NCBI RefSeq assembly: GCF_032118995.1
Contig: NC_092666.1
Coordinates: 10,304,501 to 10,368,500 of the forward strand
DNA: 64,000 nt
Direction: 5' to 3'
Source: Asterias amurensis
Lineage: Eukaryota; Echinodermata; Asteroidea; Forcipulatida; Asteriidae
The notes beneath the pieces are model-generated. The model was not told the origin of the DNA and searched no databases. It saw only the letters and a list, made by a program, of their open reading frames with translations. Of the stretch, positions 22,451-32,830 are shown one piece after another (within the stretch, counting starts at the first letter, position 1; each line of letters begins with the position of its first letter). Made by a program: the position numbers and the translations under genes.

Positions 22451-22791
22451 AGGTGCTGTTATAAAAACTATCAACGTGTGTACCCCATACACACTTATTG
22501 CAAAAAAGGGGTTCGTCCTGTTGGTCTGGCAGTGCAACCATCTTCAATCATAAAGGCTGCACTAAAAAAGGAAAAGAAGAAGTTTGCTTCAATATTTGCA
22601 TGCTGCATTATCATTTTATCACATGAACTCTTTTGAAGGTATGATAAAAACAATGATATATCAAATGTTTTTATGGAAGCTGTCATTTATTACTGTGGTC
22701 TACACACAATTCAACCAACCCTGTTAAAAATGTTAACATACTTGGTGGTAAAGATTGTTAACCTGTCCCCGCTCGGCCCCCAATTTGGTTC

Positions 22792-22883
22792 AGCAGAGTG
22801 TTGGTTCAAATCCCTGTCGTGACACTTGTGTCCCTGAGCAAGACACTTATATGCAAATAAATTGCTGCTCTCCACCCAGGGGT
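22792..22883 (+). mobile_element. tRNA-derived SINE, family 1 (internal fragment)
   Basis: GTTGGTTCAAATCCCTGTCG and TGAGCAAGACACTTATATGC up to CACCCAGGGG, where a family A MITE begins at the SINE's TTAA-like site. Confidence 0.65.
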
Positions 22884-23293
22884 TAAAGGCAGTAGACACT
22901 ATTGGTAATTACTCAACATAGTTATTAGCATAAAACCTTAGTTTTTAGCTGTTGATAGTATAAAACATTGTGAGAAACGGCTCCCTCTGAAGTGATGTAG
23001 TTTTCGAGAAAGAAGTAATTTTCCACGAATTTGATTTTCGAGACCTCAGAATTAGATTTTGAGGTCTCGAAATCAAGCATCTGAAAGCACACAACTTGTG
23101 GCACATTGTGTGTGCTTTCAGATGCCTGAGAAAGGCTTAAGACCTGAAAGGCTTCAAATTCTTTCTCAGGATCAAATATTTGATTGAGAAATTACTTCTT
23201 TCTCAATCACATCACTTCAGAGGGAGCAGTTTCTCACAATGTTTTACACTATCAACCTCGCCCCATTACTCGATACCAAGTAAAGCATGGTTG
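22884..23293. mobile_element. Head-to-head fold-back of family A MITE sequence
   Basis: The left ~215 bp (TTAAAGGCAGTAGACACTAT ... AAGCACACAACTTG) is the family A left half. It is followed by an inverted left half (GTGTGCTTTCAGATGC ... CTCGCCCCATTACTCG). The normal right half is missing, so this copy is a self-complementary hairpin rather than a standard element. Confidence 0.65.
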
Positions 23294-23440
23294 ATACTTC
23301 CTGAGAATACTTTGTGGGAAGTGTATTTTCTTGGGTCGAAAGGGAGGCCCCAGGAGTGCATACAGATGAACTGGTCACAAAAATTTGCATCGCATATACG
23401 GGAAGAAGTACATGTATGAACTGGGCCTATATTTTTATGC

Positions 23441-23830
23441 TAAAATATATTTGTTGTAATAGACCTTAGGCACATGACTTCATTTCAAAAGGAGGTTGTC
23501 CATTGGCCAATTCTGTACAAATCTTTGAGTTTTGATTGTTTCGTCACCATTTTTCCTCCTAAAATATATTTGTTGTAATAGACCTTAGGCACATGACTTC
23601 ATTTCAAAAGGAGGTTGTCCATTGGCCAATTCTGTACAAATCTTTGAGTTTTGATTGTTTCGTCACCATTTTTCCTCCTAAAATATATTTGTTGTAATAG
23701 ACCTTAGACACATGACTTCATATCAGTAGAGTGCCCTCACCTATAGGTCAAAAGGAGGTTGTCCATTGGCCAATTCTGTACAAATCTTTGAGTCTTGATT
23801 GTTTCGTCACCATTTTTCCTCTAATATGGC
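23441..23830 (+). repeat. Three tandem copies of a 119-bp unit
   Basis: Units start at 23441, 23560 and 23679 with TAAAATATATTTGTTGTAAT. The first two are almost identical; the third carries an extra ~27 bp (contains AGTAGAGTGCCCTCACC). No coding pattern. Lies between XRCC1 and the next gene. Confidence 0.9.
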
Positions 23831-24131
23831 GGCTGGATGACGTCAAAGCATGAGGTCTATTACAAAGCATGTAGGGCCTACAGTGCCTTTAATCAGTTAT
23901 TTATGAATAGCATGCATACATGTACACTCTATAGTTTATTTAACTTTCAATGGTTATAAACTTGAAATGTACAAACACTTTGTCTTTTAAAGAATATCAT
24001 ATGTGTTTTGTAAAAAACTAAACATTGTTATATATTTATCTTTAATGGAATGTTTGTGTTGGTAACTTTTTATGATACAGTGCAAAGGTTAGAATATTCA
24101 GACATTGACGGAGTAAGTTTTAAGATGTAGA

Positions 24132-24137
24132 AATAAA
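24132..24137 (+). terminator. Possible poly(A) signal for XRCC1
   Basis: AATAAA in TAGAAATAAAGAACAG, 1.87 kb after the stop codon and ~540 bp before the next gene's start. A nearer AATAAA at ~22854 lies inside a SINE. Which is used cannot be told from sequence. Confidence 0.25.
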
Positions 24138-24540
24138 GAACAGACTATGCAAGTAACCCTGTCAGTGTTGCCATGTTTCTCTCAGTTGTATGATCCCAAA
24201 ATGTTATCAGGATATTATAAAACAAACTGTTTGAGGTCTAGAAGTTATGAAAATCAGTTTGGCGCATGAATTTGTGACTATTCGAACCAAGGACCTTTAA
24301 TCATAATGTGCAAAAGTGTAAAATGATAAGACAATTTCTAAAAGTGTGGGATGGGCGAATTCTCTTGAATTTCGGCAGCCCCCACTCCTGGCCTTCCAAT
24401 CTTGAAAGGAAGAGCATTATAGGCATAACTGGTAAACCATGCACATAGGCAGTTATTTTGTTTTCCCCATGACCAAGCGCTTTGTTTGTACGTCACTATA
24501 ACTTAATTATGTGATACATTTTATTATCAAACAAGACTAC

Positions 24541-24562
24541 TTGGGGGTGGGGGGGGGGGGGA
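24541..24562 (+). repeat. G-run, possible G-quadruplex
   Basis: GGGGGTGGGGG-type run of about 18 G with one T, ~120 bp upstream of the next gene's ATG, so possibly in its promoter or 5' UTR. Confidence 0.6.
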
Positions 24563-24679
24563 CGACTGCATGAGATGCACCCCCATACCAACATTCCTTT
24601 GGCCCGCTCCCAATTTGACGCTGCTTTTTTGGTGTCAAGTGGTGGCGCCCTACATGACAACAAGTCCAGGCAAAACAAG

Positions 24680-27600
24680 ATGGCAGCCACCATGACAGCG
24701 ACAGACCCAATTTCAAACCAAGGAGAAAGAACCGTTTTCAGCGGGTGTAGTGAGGATGATCAGGCTTGTGCCAAGTTGTTCTGGCAGTCACTGACCCTTC
24801 AGCCACCGATTGAGTCACGACTCGTCTCTGGGGATGTGAAACAGAGGCTGAAAGTTGCCCCGCCGGGAAGACAGAGTAAGGAAATTACATTTGTTTTTTA
24901 ACATGTTTAACGCTACACCAACACGACCATAGTCTATAGTGAGTCTCACTACAGTTTTATTACAATACAACACTAAATGATACATGACTACAGAAACAAT
25001 AATATCAACAATGAATAGCATGTTAACATTGCAATTGACTAGTAGTACTAGTTTTAGTAGTATAACTATTCGGCAGTGCATTTGCTATGGATTTCTCCAC
25101 ACCAGTCCCAGCCACAAACAACAAAAATTACAAAGGGGTCCAGAAATGACAAAAAGATCCAAACGAAATAGCTTGAAAATCATTGCCTAGAATGCCTACC
25201 TACGCCCTACGCTACGGCTACATTTAGATTTACTTTTTCTTAACTTAGTTACACTGCAGTCTGCACTGCCTCCTCTAGCCCAGTGGATTCCGGCACCCCA
25301 GATTCCTCCATTGCATGCAACGCACTGGCAGCTTCCTACCAGGGCTACAGTACACTGCCTTATGCCTGGCTTCTCTCGATAAATTAATATATTTGTCTAG
25401 CTAGTATAGGTAACATGAGAATGAGATGCAACATCCCAGGCAATTAGTTTTACTCATGATCATGAAATGGATAGTTGTTGTGTTTCAAATCGATGCTTTT
25501 TAAAGGCAGTGGACACTATTGGTAATTACTCAACATAATTATTAGCATAAAACCTTTCTTGGTGACGAGTAATGGGGAGAGGTTGGTGGTATACAACAAT
25601 GTGGGAAACAGCTCCCTCTGAAGTGCCATAGTTTTCGAGAAAGAAGTAATTTTCCACGAATTTGATTTCGAGACCTCAGGTTTGAACTTGAGGTCTCAAA
25701 ATCAACCATCTAAACACCCACAACTTCGTGTGACAAGGGCGTTTTTTTCTTTTTATTATTATCTCGCAACTTTGATGACCAATTGAGCTCAATTTTTCAC
25801 AGGTTAGTTATTTTATGCATGTTTAAATACACCAACTGTGAAGGCTAGTCTTTGACAGTTACAAATAGTGTCCACTGCCTTTAAGTCCACAATCTGGGAA
25901 ACATATCACAACCTTAAGTTTTAGATTGTTTGTTTTGTTTGTTTGTTTGTTTGTTTGTTTGTTTTGTTTGTTTGTTTGTTTGTTTTGTTTGTTGATCTTC
26001 CTATCAAGGGAACTCGGCAAACTCCCAGAAAGGGATTAAACACCAAGCTGGCAACAGCCAATCTCTCACACAAACATTGGTTCGTAACGTCTATTTACGA
26101 ACTACACATATCGGAAGTTGTGACTCATTTACTAGATGACAATATTTTTTTAGTCATTGTGAAATCAGCGGTTAGCTGGGGGATTCGAACCCACAACCAT
26201 GTGATTGCAAGTCCTGCAGTCTCATATACTTTGGACTCTCACTCATGAGGTCAAGTGTCAGGTTTGCCTCTGATGCATTATGGGTAGTGGATGTGCTTTA
26301 TGATGACAACATTATTTTGATTTACAGACGTAGAAAACCAGATTAATGTTCTTCATAAATTATAATATCATTTGTTTGTTTTCCCTCAGCTGTGAATCTG
26401 GCTTATGAGAAAATGGAAAAATCACAAAGTAAGTATTAAAGTCTGTTAAAACTTTTATCTGGGGTACCTTTTGGCGGCCGTTACCAATGGGGCCTTTTAT
26501 CTGTTTCGGTCATTGGTCAGTAATTAACCAATGGCCATTCAACCGAAACCGTTATTAATTAAGACCGCCAAAATGCACCCCAAGAGAATGCTAGTTTGTT
26601 TACTTTTAAAGGCAGTGGACACTATTGGTAATTGTCAAAGACTAGCCTTCACAGTTGGTGTATCACAACATATGCATCAAATAACTAACCTGTTAAAATT
26701 TGAGCTCAATCGGTCATCAAAGTTGCGAGATAATAATGAAAGAAGAAAACACCTTTGTCACACGAAGTTGTGTGCGTTTAGATGGTTGATTTCGAGACCT
26801 CAAGTTCTAAACTTGAGGTCTCGAAATCAAATTCCTGGAAAATTACCTCTTTCTCGAAAACTATATGGCACTTCAGAGGGAGCTTTTTCTCACAAGGTTT
26901 TATACCATCAACCTCTCCACATTACTCATCACCAAGAAAGGTTTTATGCTAATAATTATTTTGAGTAATTACCAATAGTGTCCACTGCCTTTAAAGGGAA
27001 GGTTCACTATCGGTAATTGTCAAAGACCAGTGTTCTCACTTGGTGTATCTCAACATGCATAAAATAATAAATCTGTGAAAATTGGAGCTCAATTGGTCAT
27101 CAGGGTTGGGAGAAAATGACAAAGAAAAAAAAACACCCTTTGTTGGACAAATTTGTGTGTGATTTCAGATAGAAATAAAAGAAGTCTTTTATTACTTTAG
27201 TGAGTACCTCTTCTCAAAATCTATGCTACTTTAGAGGGAGCCGTTTTGCACAATGTTTTATACTACCAACAGCTCTCTAATGCTCGTTACCAAGTCAGTT
27301 TTTAAGTTAATATTTGTTATTGAGTAACTACAAAACGTGTACCTTCCCGTTAAATGTCACACTCACACATTTTTGTAAACTTTGTGCCACAATCAAACTA
27401 TGCCACTTCAGCTTATAGCGCCCTCTTTAGCCTCTGTTCAAATTGGTGGCTATGGCTCAGCCCTAGAGGCTGAATCAGCGCATCATCAAGTGTTATAGGG
27501 ATATGACTTCCAGAGCAAGACCCTTAGCAACACTCATAGCCATAGTCATTACCATCAATTCAGTAATGTCCTCAGTTCCTGCTTATGGTATTGATAAACG

Positions 27601-30600
27601 ACGAATTGCCATACAATTTAAAGGCCTATTCATAAATACCCCAGACAGTTTCTCTACTCGTATTGGTGGAGAGCGCGTCACGTGGGTGTGCACAAACCTT
27701 TTGTTAATGACCGGTAAAAAGTGTTAATTCATGAGCGTGACACATGAACTTGCACCCCTGTTCTTATAAGACAGTTTCTTCATTCCTATTGATCGAGAGC
27801 AACTGCTGAAACAGTTATGCCACATCACGGGGTACGCGCGGCGCGCACAGCAATCCCTTGTAAGGAGTAGTTTTTCCGAGGGCGACGGAGGGCTTTACCC
27901 ACCATTTCAAAGCTGGAGGGGTGTTGTGTTGAAAGAAATAATTTAACAATTATAATGTTTGCATTATAGTGGTTTAAACCCGTCGTATGCGGCCTGGTTC
28001 TTTATAATTTAACTCCACTTCGTCTCGGTAAAACTATCAAGAACCAGGCCTCGTTGGGATTAAACCACTAGTTGAAAACGTCTTCACCACACATTGATTC
28101 CCTTAGTTGTGTCTGCTGTTTCTGGTTTTCTGAATGTGCTACCCCACTATGTATGCTTATCACACATGTTGTAGCACTGATCTAAACCACAAAAAAATAT
28201 GTTATATGACCTCCTTTCTAACCATAGGTATTCTGGAAGTCTTATTTTACCGATTCTTTTATAGAAGTTTTAAGAAGCATATTTCATAATTTTGTTTGAT
28301 TATTTTAAATTGTGTTTCTAGAACTGAATGACTTCCTGCAGAAAGCACAGGCAGAGGTGATCTACGCTCAGAGTATGAAGCTGACAAAACAGGTACTTGG
28401 GTGTTATGCCATAGGTCTCAAACCCCTGACGATGACCGTCTTCGAGTCACCTCTTTATTAGTACTAAAGTCATTGAGTCATAAATCTTGGTACTAAAGTC
28501 CTGGAGTCACAAATCTCAGTGTTACAGTCCTGGGCCAAATTTCATAGCGCTGCTTATTGGTAAGCAAATTTGCGTGCTTACTGTATAGTAGCAGAAAAAT
28601 TTGCTTAAGCCTTAATTTGCGTATTTCACAGTTTAGCAGAAAAATTTGGCGGCCGTATTGCGTGTTTATTGTGGATTTGCATTGTGATGTCATTTATTTA
28701 CGTGTGGTAAGCACCGGAAGGTTAGGCGTGCCTTTTCGTGTGTTTACGATTAGCAGCGCTATGAAATAGAAACCGCACAGTAACCAAAAAATGGGCCGAT
28801 AAGCTTCGCTATGAAATTGGGCCCAGGTAGAAACCCCACCTTGGAATTGGGTCTCAAACGCTAGTACTATAGAGTCTCAAATCCCAGTAGCCAACTTAGG
28901 GCTAGATAGCTCACTTGGTAGAGCGCCAGCACATTAATCTGGAGGTCGTTGGATCAAATCCCACTCTAGTATTATTTTCAAAATCCAAATGAGTTCAAAT
29001 TTACCCAGTCAGTTTCCCAAATTCCCTTGTGGTTTATTATTTGAAATCTGAAATAAATAGACGCATCCCCTTGGGTGGTCCCCTCTTTGTTGTAAGCTTG
29101 TGTGTGATTCCTGGCTACACTACAGTTATTGGCTTAATGCCTTCTGACTGGCACCCCGAACAAAGATATAGACTAAATAGGGAGACCGCCAACATAGGGC
29201 TAGAAAGCTCAGTTGGTAAAGCGCCGGTACGTTAATCCAGAGGTCATTGGTTCATATCCCGCTCTAGTAATTTTTTTAAAATTCATTAAGTTTGTCTTTT
29301 TTCTTTAAATGCAGGCCATCGCCAGGCAAGAGACGCTACATCTTCACAAGAAGAGGACAATGGAAAGACGAGAGGTACTTGACAATATTTTCAGTAAAAA
29401 AAATTCTGCCACCACCACTGTAACATCACAACGTTGTTGGATGGAATCAGGTCAAGCTTACAGCTGATTTCACAATGACTAGAATGTGTGTGATTCATAA
29501 TGATCGTTGATGAAAAACCAATGTTAGTATGAGAGAGATTACAGCTGTTGCCAGCTTGGTGTTCATGCAGCCTAGTGGGAGCTCTGCCGAGTTCTCTTGT
29601 TGCTAGATCATCATAAAGGTTCTGGACACTGTTGGTAATTACTCAAAATAAATACTAGCATGAAACTTTACTTGGTAACAAGCAATGGAGAGCTGTTGAT
29701 AGTATAAAACATTGCGAGAAACAACTCCCTCTTAAGTCATGTAGTTTTTGAGAAAGAAGTAATTTCTCACTCAACCTAAAATATTTGAATTTGATTTCGA
29801 GACCTCAATTAGACTTTGAGGTCTCGAAATCAAGCATCTGAAGGCACTCAACTTGTGCAACAAGGCGTTTTTTCTTCCATCATTCTGTCGCAACTTCGAC
29901 GACCAATTGAATTTGAGTTGGTTATTTTATGTTGAGATACACCAAGTGAGAATACTGGTCTTTATTACCTACGGTGTCCAGTGTCTCTAAGTAACAAACA
30001 CACAAACACTAGTTACTGAACCAAAGATATACATGTATTGGGAAACTAAATGTTTCATTACAAATTTATTTTGGCAGAAAGAAGCTATATCCCACAGACC
30101 AGTGCCACCATCGCTTCTTGACGAAGAAGAGTAAGTATTTTAAGCTTTTAAAACTTCTTATTCATTATCAAGGTTTTCTTTTAAACTCAACTTGATGGCA
30201 ACCTTTGTTTTAAAAAAGGTTTAGTTCTTCAAAGATTCGGTGGGGAATCTTGGTATACATGTAGAATTAAACCTACTTCATTTTGTTTATGCTTGATGTA
30301 TTTTTGTCCATAGTTATTAATTTCATAAACTTCTAAACAAATTCTGAAATTTTTGTAATTTAAAAGCTCATAATTTTACAAAATTTGAACTAGTGAATAA
30401 TTTCTATCTGAACAATTTTCTTAAAAGAAGCAAAATCTCACAAGGCATCAGGAATAAAAAATATTATTTTTTTCTTTTTTTACCCATACACCAATGTGTG
30501 TTAGCACTGTATACTCAGTACTTTCCCCGAGTCCTGTGAAAAAAATATCACAGGCATTTTACTCGGGTGGGATTCGAACCCACGACCCTTGCAATTTTAC

Positions 30601-30830
30601 AGCAGTGTCTTACCAACTAGACTACCGAGGTTGCCCTGTAGCTAGAGGCAGTTTGAATCCTATGTTTTGGCAGCGGGTACAGCAACGATATAAGAAATGT
30701 TAATATTTTTGTTATTGGTTTTTCTTCTTCTGACAGTGACTTCGATCAAGCTGCAGAGATGGAGGCATCTCAGGCCATGGCTGATCTTGATGCATTTACC
30801 AAGAAGATTGATAACAAGGAGAGTAGGTGA
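24680..30830 (+). CDS. Unrecognised 170-residue helical protein, six exons (complete)
   Basis: Coding exons: 24680-24875, 26390-26428, 28322-28392, 29315-29374, 30078-30130, 30737-30830; all junctions are GT-AG and all phases agree. The ATG is in a good context (ACAAGATGG); the frame is open upstream to 24575 but the nearby ATG gives a natural MAATMTATDP start. Residues ~20-65 carry FSGCSEDDQACAKLFWQS. Residues ~66-125 are a long charged helix or coiled coil (LAYEKMEKSQ, QKAQAEVIYAQSMKLTKQA, HLHKKRTMERRE). A PVPPSLLDEEDDFD linker precedes a C-terminal helix (MEASQAMADLDAFTKKI). No signal peptide or membrane segment; likely nuclear or cytosolic. I do not recognise the family. It follows XRCC1 on the same strand 2.4 kb away. 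The regular splice structure and protein-like composition make it a real gene; function unknown. Confidence 0.82.
25500..25884 (+). mobile_element. TTAA-flanked MITE, family A
   Basis: Full-length, well preserved copy (TTAAAGGCAGTGGACACTAT to GTGTCCACTGCCTTTAA) in intron 1 of the 170-residue-protein gene. Confidence 0.88.
25927..25995 (+). repeat. (GTTT)n microsatellite
   Basis: About 17 GTTT units with occasional GTTTT, in intron 1 of the gene at 24680. Confidence 0.95.
26075..26250 (-). mobile_element. tRNA-derived SINE, family 3
   Basis: On the minus strand GTGGGTTCGAATCCCCCAGC (B box) runs into CTAACCGCTGATTTCACAAT and GACTAAAAAAATATTG. The head is degraded. Shares its body with 13268-13390. 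Confidence 0.55.
26606..26994 (-). mobile_element. TTAA-flanked MITE, family A (inverted)
   Basis: Full-length copy; its right-hand TTAA at 26991-26994 is also the left TTAA of the adjacent subfamily A2 element. Intron 2 of the gene at 24680. Confidence 0.88.
26991..27353 (-). mobile_element. TTAA-flanked MITE, subfamily A2
   Basis: Related interior (AAAATCTATGCTACTTTAGA, CTCGTTACCAAGTC) but distinct ends: TTAAAGGGAAGGTTCACTAT and GTGTACCTTCCCGTTAA. Abuts the preceding copy. One end of 62524-62897 is of the same kind. Confidence 0.75.
27973..28071. mobile_element. Small fold-back element
   Basis: TAGTGGTTTAAACCCGTCG with GGCCTGGTTCTT on the left arm; AAGAACCAGGCCTCGTTGGG with TTAAACCACTA on the right. 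About 100 bp, non-coding. Confidence 0.65.
28531..28827. mobile_element. GGGCCC-type MITE
   Basis: Termini GGGCCAAATTTCATAGCGCT and CGCTATGAAATTGGGCCCAG; interior rich in TGCTTA/TAAGCA motifs (TTGGTAAGCAAATTTGC). Relatives: 42619-42807, 52841-53024, 63026-63243, and solo ends near 9260, 40670 and 61190. Intron 3 of the gene at 24680. Confidence 0.75.
28893..28975 (+). mobile_element. tRNA-like SINE head, family 4
   Basis: GGGCTAGATAGCTCACTTGG and GTCGTTGGATCAAATCCCAC resemble tRNA A and B boxes, and an anticodon-like loop ACATTAA sits between. The acceptor-stem ends do not pair, so this is a SINE remnant, not a tRNA gene. Confidence 0.55.
29190..29275 (+). mobile_element. tRNA-like SINE head, family 4
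   Basis: Second copy of the 28893 unit (GGGCTAGAAAGCTCAGTTGG; GGTTCATATCCCGCTCTAG), with loop ACGTTAA suggesting descent from an Asn(GTT)-like tRNA. Lies 40 bp upstream of exon 4 of the gene at 24680. Confidence 0.55.
29613..29990 (+). mobile_element. Family A MITE, diverged
   Basis: AAAGGTTCTGGACACTGTTG to GGTGTCCAGTGTCTCTAA. TTAA is lost on the left flank (CATA), and the right end has lost the GACA of the family's TTTGACAATTACC block. Intron 4 of the gene at 24680. Confidence 0.8.
30478..30672 (-). mobile_element. tRNA-derived SINE, family 2 (minus strand)
   Basis: Reverse copy of 15551-15745: on the minus strand GTAGTCTAGTTGGTAAGACA, GGGTTCGAATCCCACCCGAG, then TGATATTTTTTTCACAGGAC and GTGCTAACACACATTGG. 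Intron 5 of the gene at 24680. Confidence 0.8.
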
Positions 30831-31368
30831 TATGAGCCAAGTATTGACCCTTGAGGAACCTCTTATGAATGCATTCCGTCTGATCATAGATTGGAACTTT
30901 CCAAGATGTCTCGTAAACTGACTGCATGAACAGAGCCCTCTGTTGTTTAACTTGTTAAGCGAGTCTTTAAACGGCTTGGCTGGACCAAGAACAGATACTT
31001 GATGAACCTTAACACCGTTTCAATCAATTTATGTATGTATATAGTCAATAAGAACTTTCAATCATAAATTTTATACTGGCTGCCCGAACAGAGCCCTCCT
31101 TTTTTAAGCTTTGTTTCACAGTGTCGTCAAATTGGTGTGTTGATCCTTGGGGAATCCCATAATGTCATTGTTACACAAATTATCACTGGCAAGAGATACC
31201 TCTGTTAATTGGGTAAGTGAAGTGTTTCACTCTAGTATAACAGACCTACAAGTGTAATAAGAGAAGAAACTTTCTTTTTTTTTCAATTTGAATAGCACCC
31301 TAAAAACTTACATCACCATTAAGAAGAAGTGCCAGATGTCTAATGATGATTCTTAAGTCCAGTGAATT

Positions 31369-31755
31369 AAAGGAACACGTTGCCTTGGATACGACGAGAT
31401 GGTCTATAAAAAGCGTTTGTGTCCGTTTGTGTATAAAATGCACATGGGTTGAAAGATGTTTTAAAAGTAGAATATAATGATCCATCAAATCTGCCTCGAA
31501 ATTGCGTGGTTTTCCTTTACTTGGCAAACTAACACGGATGACCGTTTATGGGAGTCAAACAGTTTGACTCCCATAAATGGCTGGCCGTGTTAGTCGACGA
31601 GGTAAAAGGAAAGCCATGCAATTTCGAGGCTTGTTTGTGTGGATCATTGTATTCTACTTTTACAACATCTTTCCAACCATATGCATTTTATAACAAACGG
31701 TTACAGAACGCTTTTCAAAGACCAACTCGACCGATCCAAGGCAACGTGTTCCTTT
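31369..31755. mobile_element. Long fold-back MITE, family C
   Basis: Second copy of the 6530-6909 palindrome, centre GGGAGTCAAACAGTTTGACT near 31561. Here TTAA flanks are present on both sides (GAATTAAAGGAAC and GTTCCTTTAAAG). Confidence 0.85.
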
Positions 31756-32159
31756 AAAGTGAGCCCTTTGGATCCTTGTATAGACAAGTTTGCTGAAATC
31801 TGTCTCAAGTTATCAGTTTGTGTGGCTAGTATTTGCCTAAAATGATTTTTTCAATAATCTTTAGAAAAACATGACTGATTTGAAATCTGTTGTGATAACC
31901 ATTTATTTAATGCTTGCACTATGCTTTAAAAACTGAGGACTTGTGGCAACAAATTAAATAAATAGTCTACAAAAATTCACAATTTATTACAGATTTTCTT
32001 CTTGTTTGTATAATAATAAGTTCTGAAATCAATTTATTTTTGGAGCCCTTTATGTGTAGTAGTTATCCGGTATTGTTTGTCATGATGCTGATAATTTGGA
32101 CACCGTTTCTTTAAGGGCTATCCTTAGTGACTGAGCTACTCCTTCTCCTGTGTCTATTG

Positions 32160-32830
32160 CATTTATGTCAACATTCGGCTAAAATCCATGAAAATCACCA
32201 GGGGGTAAGCCTAGCATTTTTGTCAAAATATGGCTCAACAATCTCATGATGCATTGTTCCAAAAAAACAACTAAAATCGATGAAAATCACACAGGGTAAG
32301 CCTCGCATTTTTGTCTAGAATCGGTGAAAATGAGAGAAAATCACAAGGGGGAGACCCTGCATTTTTGTCCAAATTCGGCTAAAAAATTGGAGAAAATAAA
32401 ATGGGTAAGCCTTGATTTTTGTTAAAAATCGGCTTAATATGAATAAAATCACCAGGGGTAAACCTTGTTTTTTGTCCAAATTCGGATAAAATTGAACAAA
32501 TCTCAAGGGGTTAGTCTTCTTTTTTTATCCTAATTTGACAAAAATTTGAGAAAATCAAAGAAAATCGACTAAAATCCAAGAAAAGCAGAAGGGGTAAGTC
32601 TTGCTTTTTTGTCAAAATAGTGCTAAAATTAAAGAAATAATTTTTGTCGAAATTTGGCTAAAATTTAAGAAAATCACATGGGATTTGCATTAAATTTTTG
32701 TACAAAATTTGCTACGATTTAATGAGATTACAAGGGGTAAGCCTTGCATTTTTGTCAATATTTTTTCTAAAGTAGAAGAAAATCACAAGGGGGTTAGCCT
32801 TGCATTTTTGCCTTTTTGCTTGAAATTGTT
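32160..32830 (+). repeat. Degenerate ~55-60-bp satellite
   Basis: About a dozen diverged units built on AAAATCACAAGGGGTAAGCC, TTGCATTTTTGTCAAAAT and TCGGCTAAAAT. It borders the larger palindromic satellite directly. A single unit-like scrap recurs at 50566-50650. Confidence 0.85.

Noticed and set aside
28893-29275. Two tRNA-like sequences as possible tRNA-Asn genes
   Set aside because: Acceptor stems do not pair, the T arm is imperfect, and the unit repeats with shared flanks; SINE heads instead.
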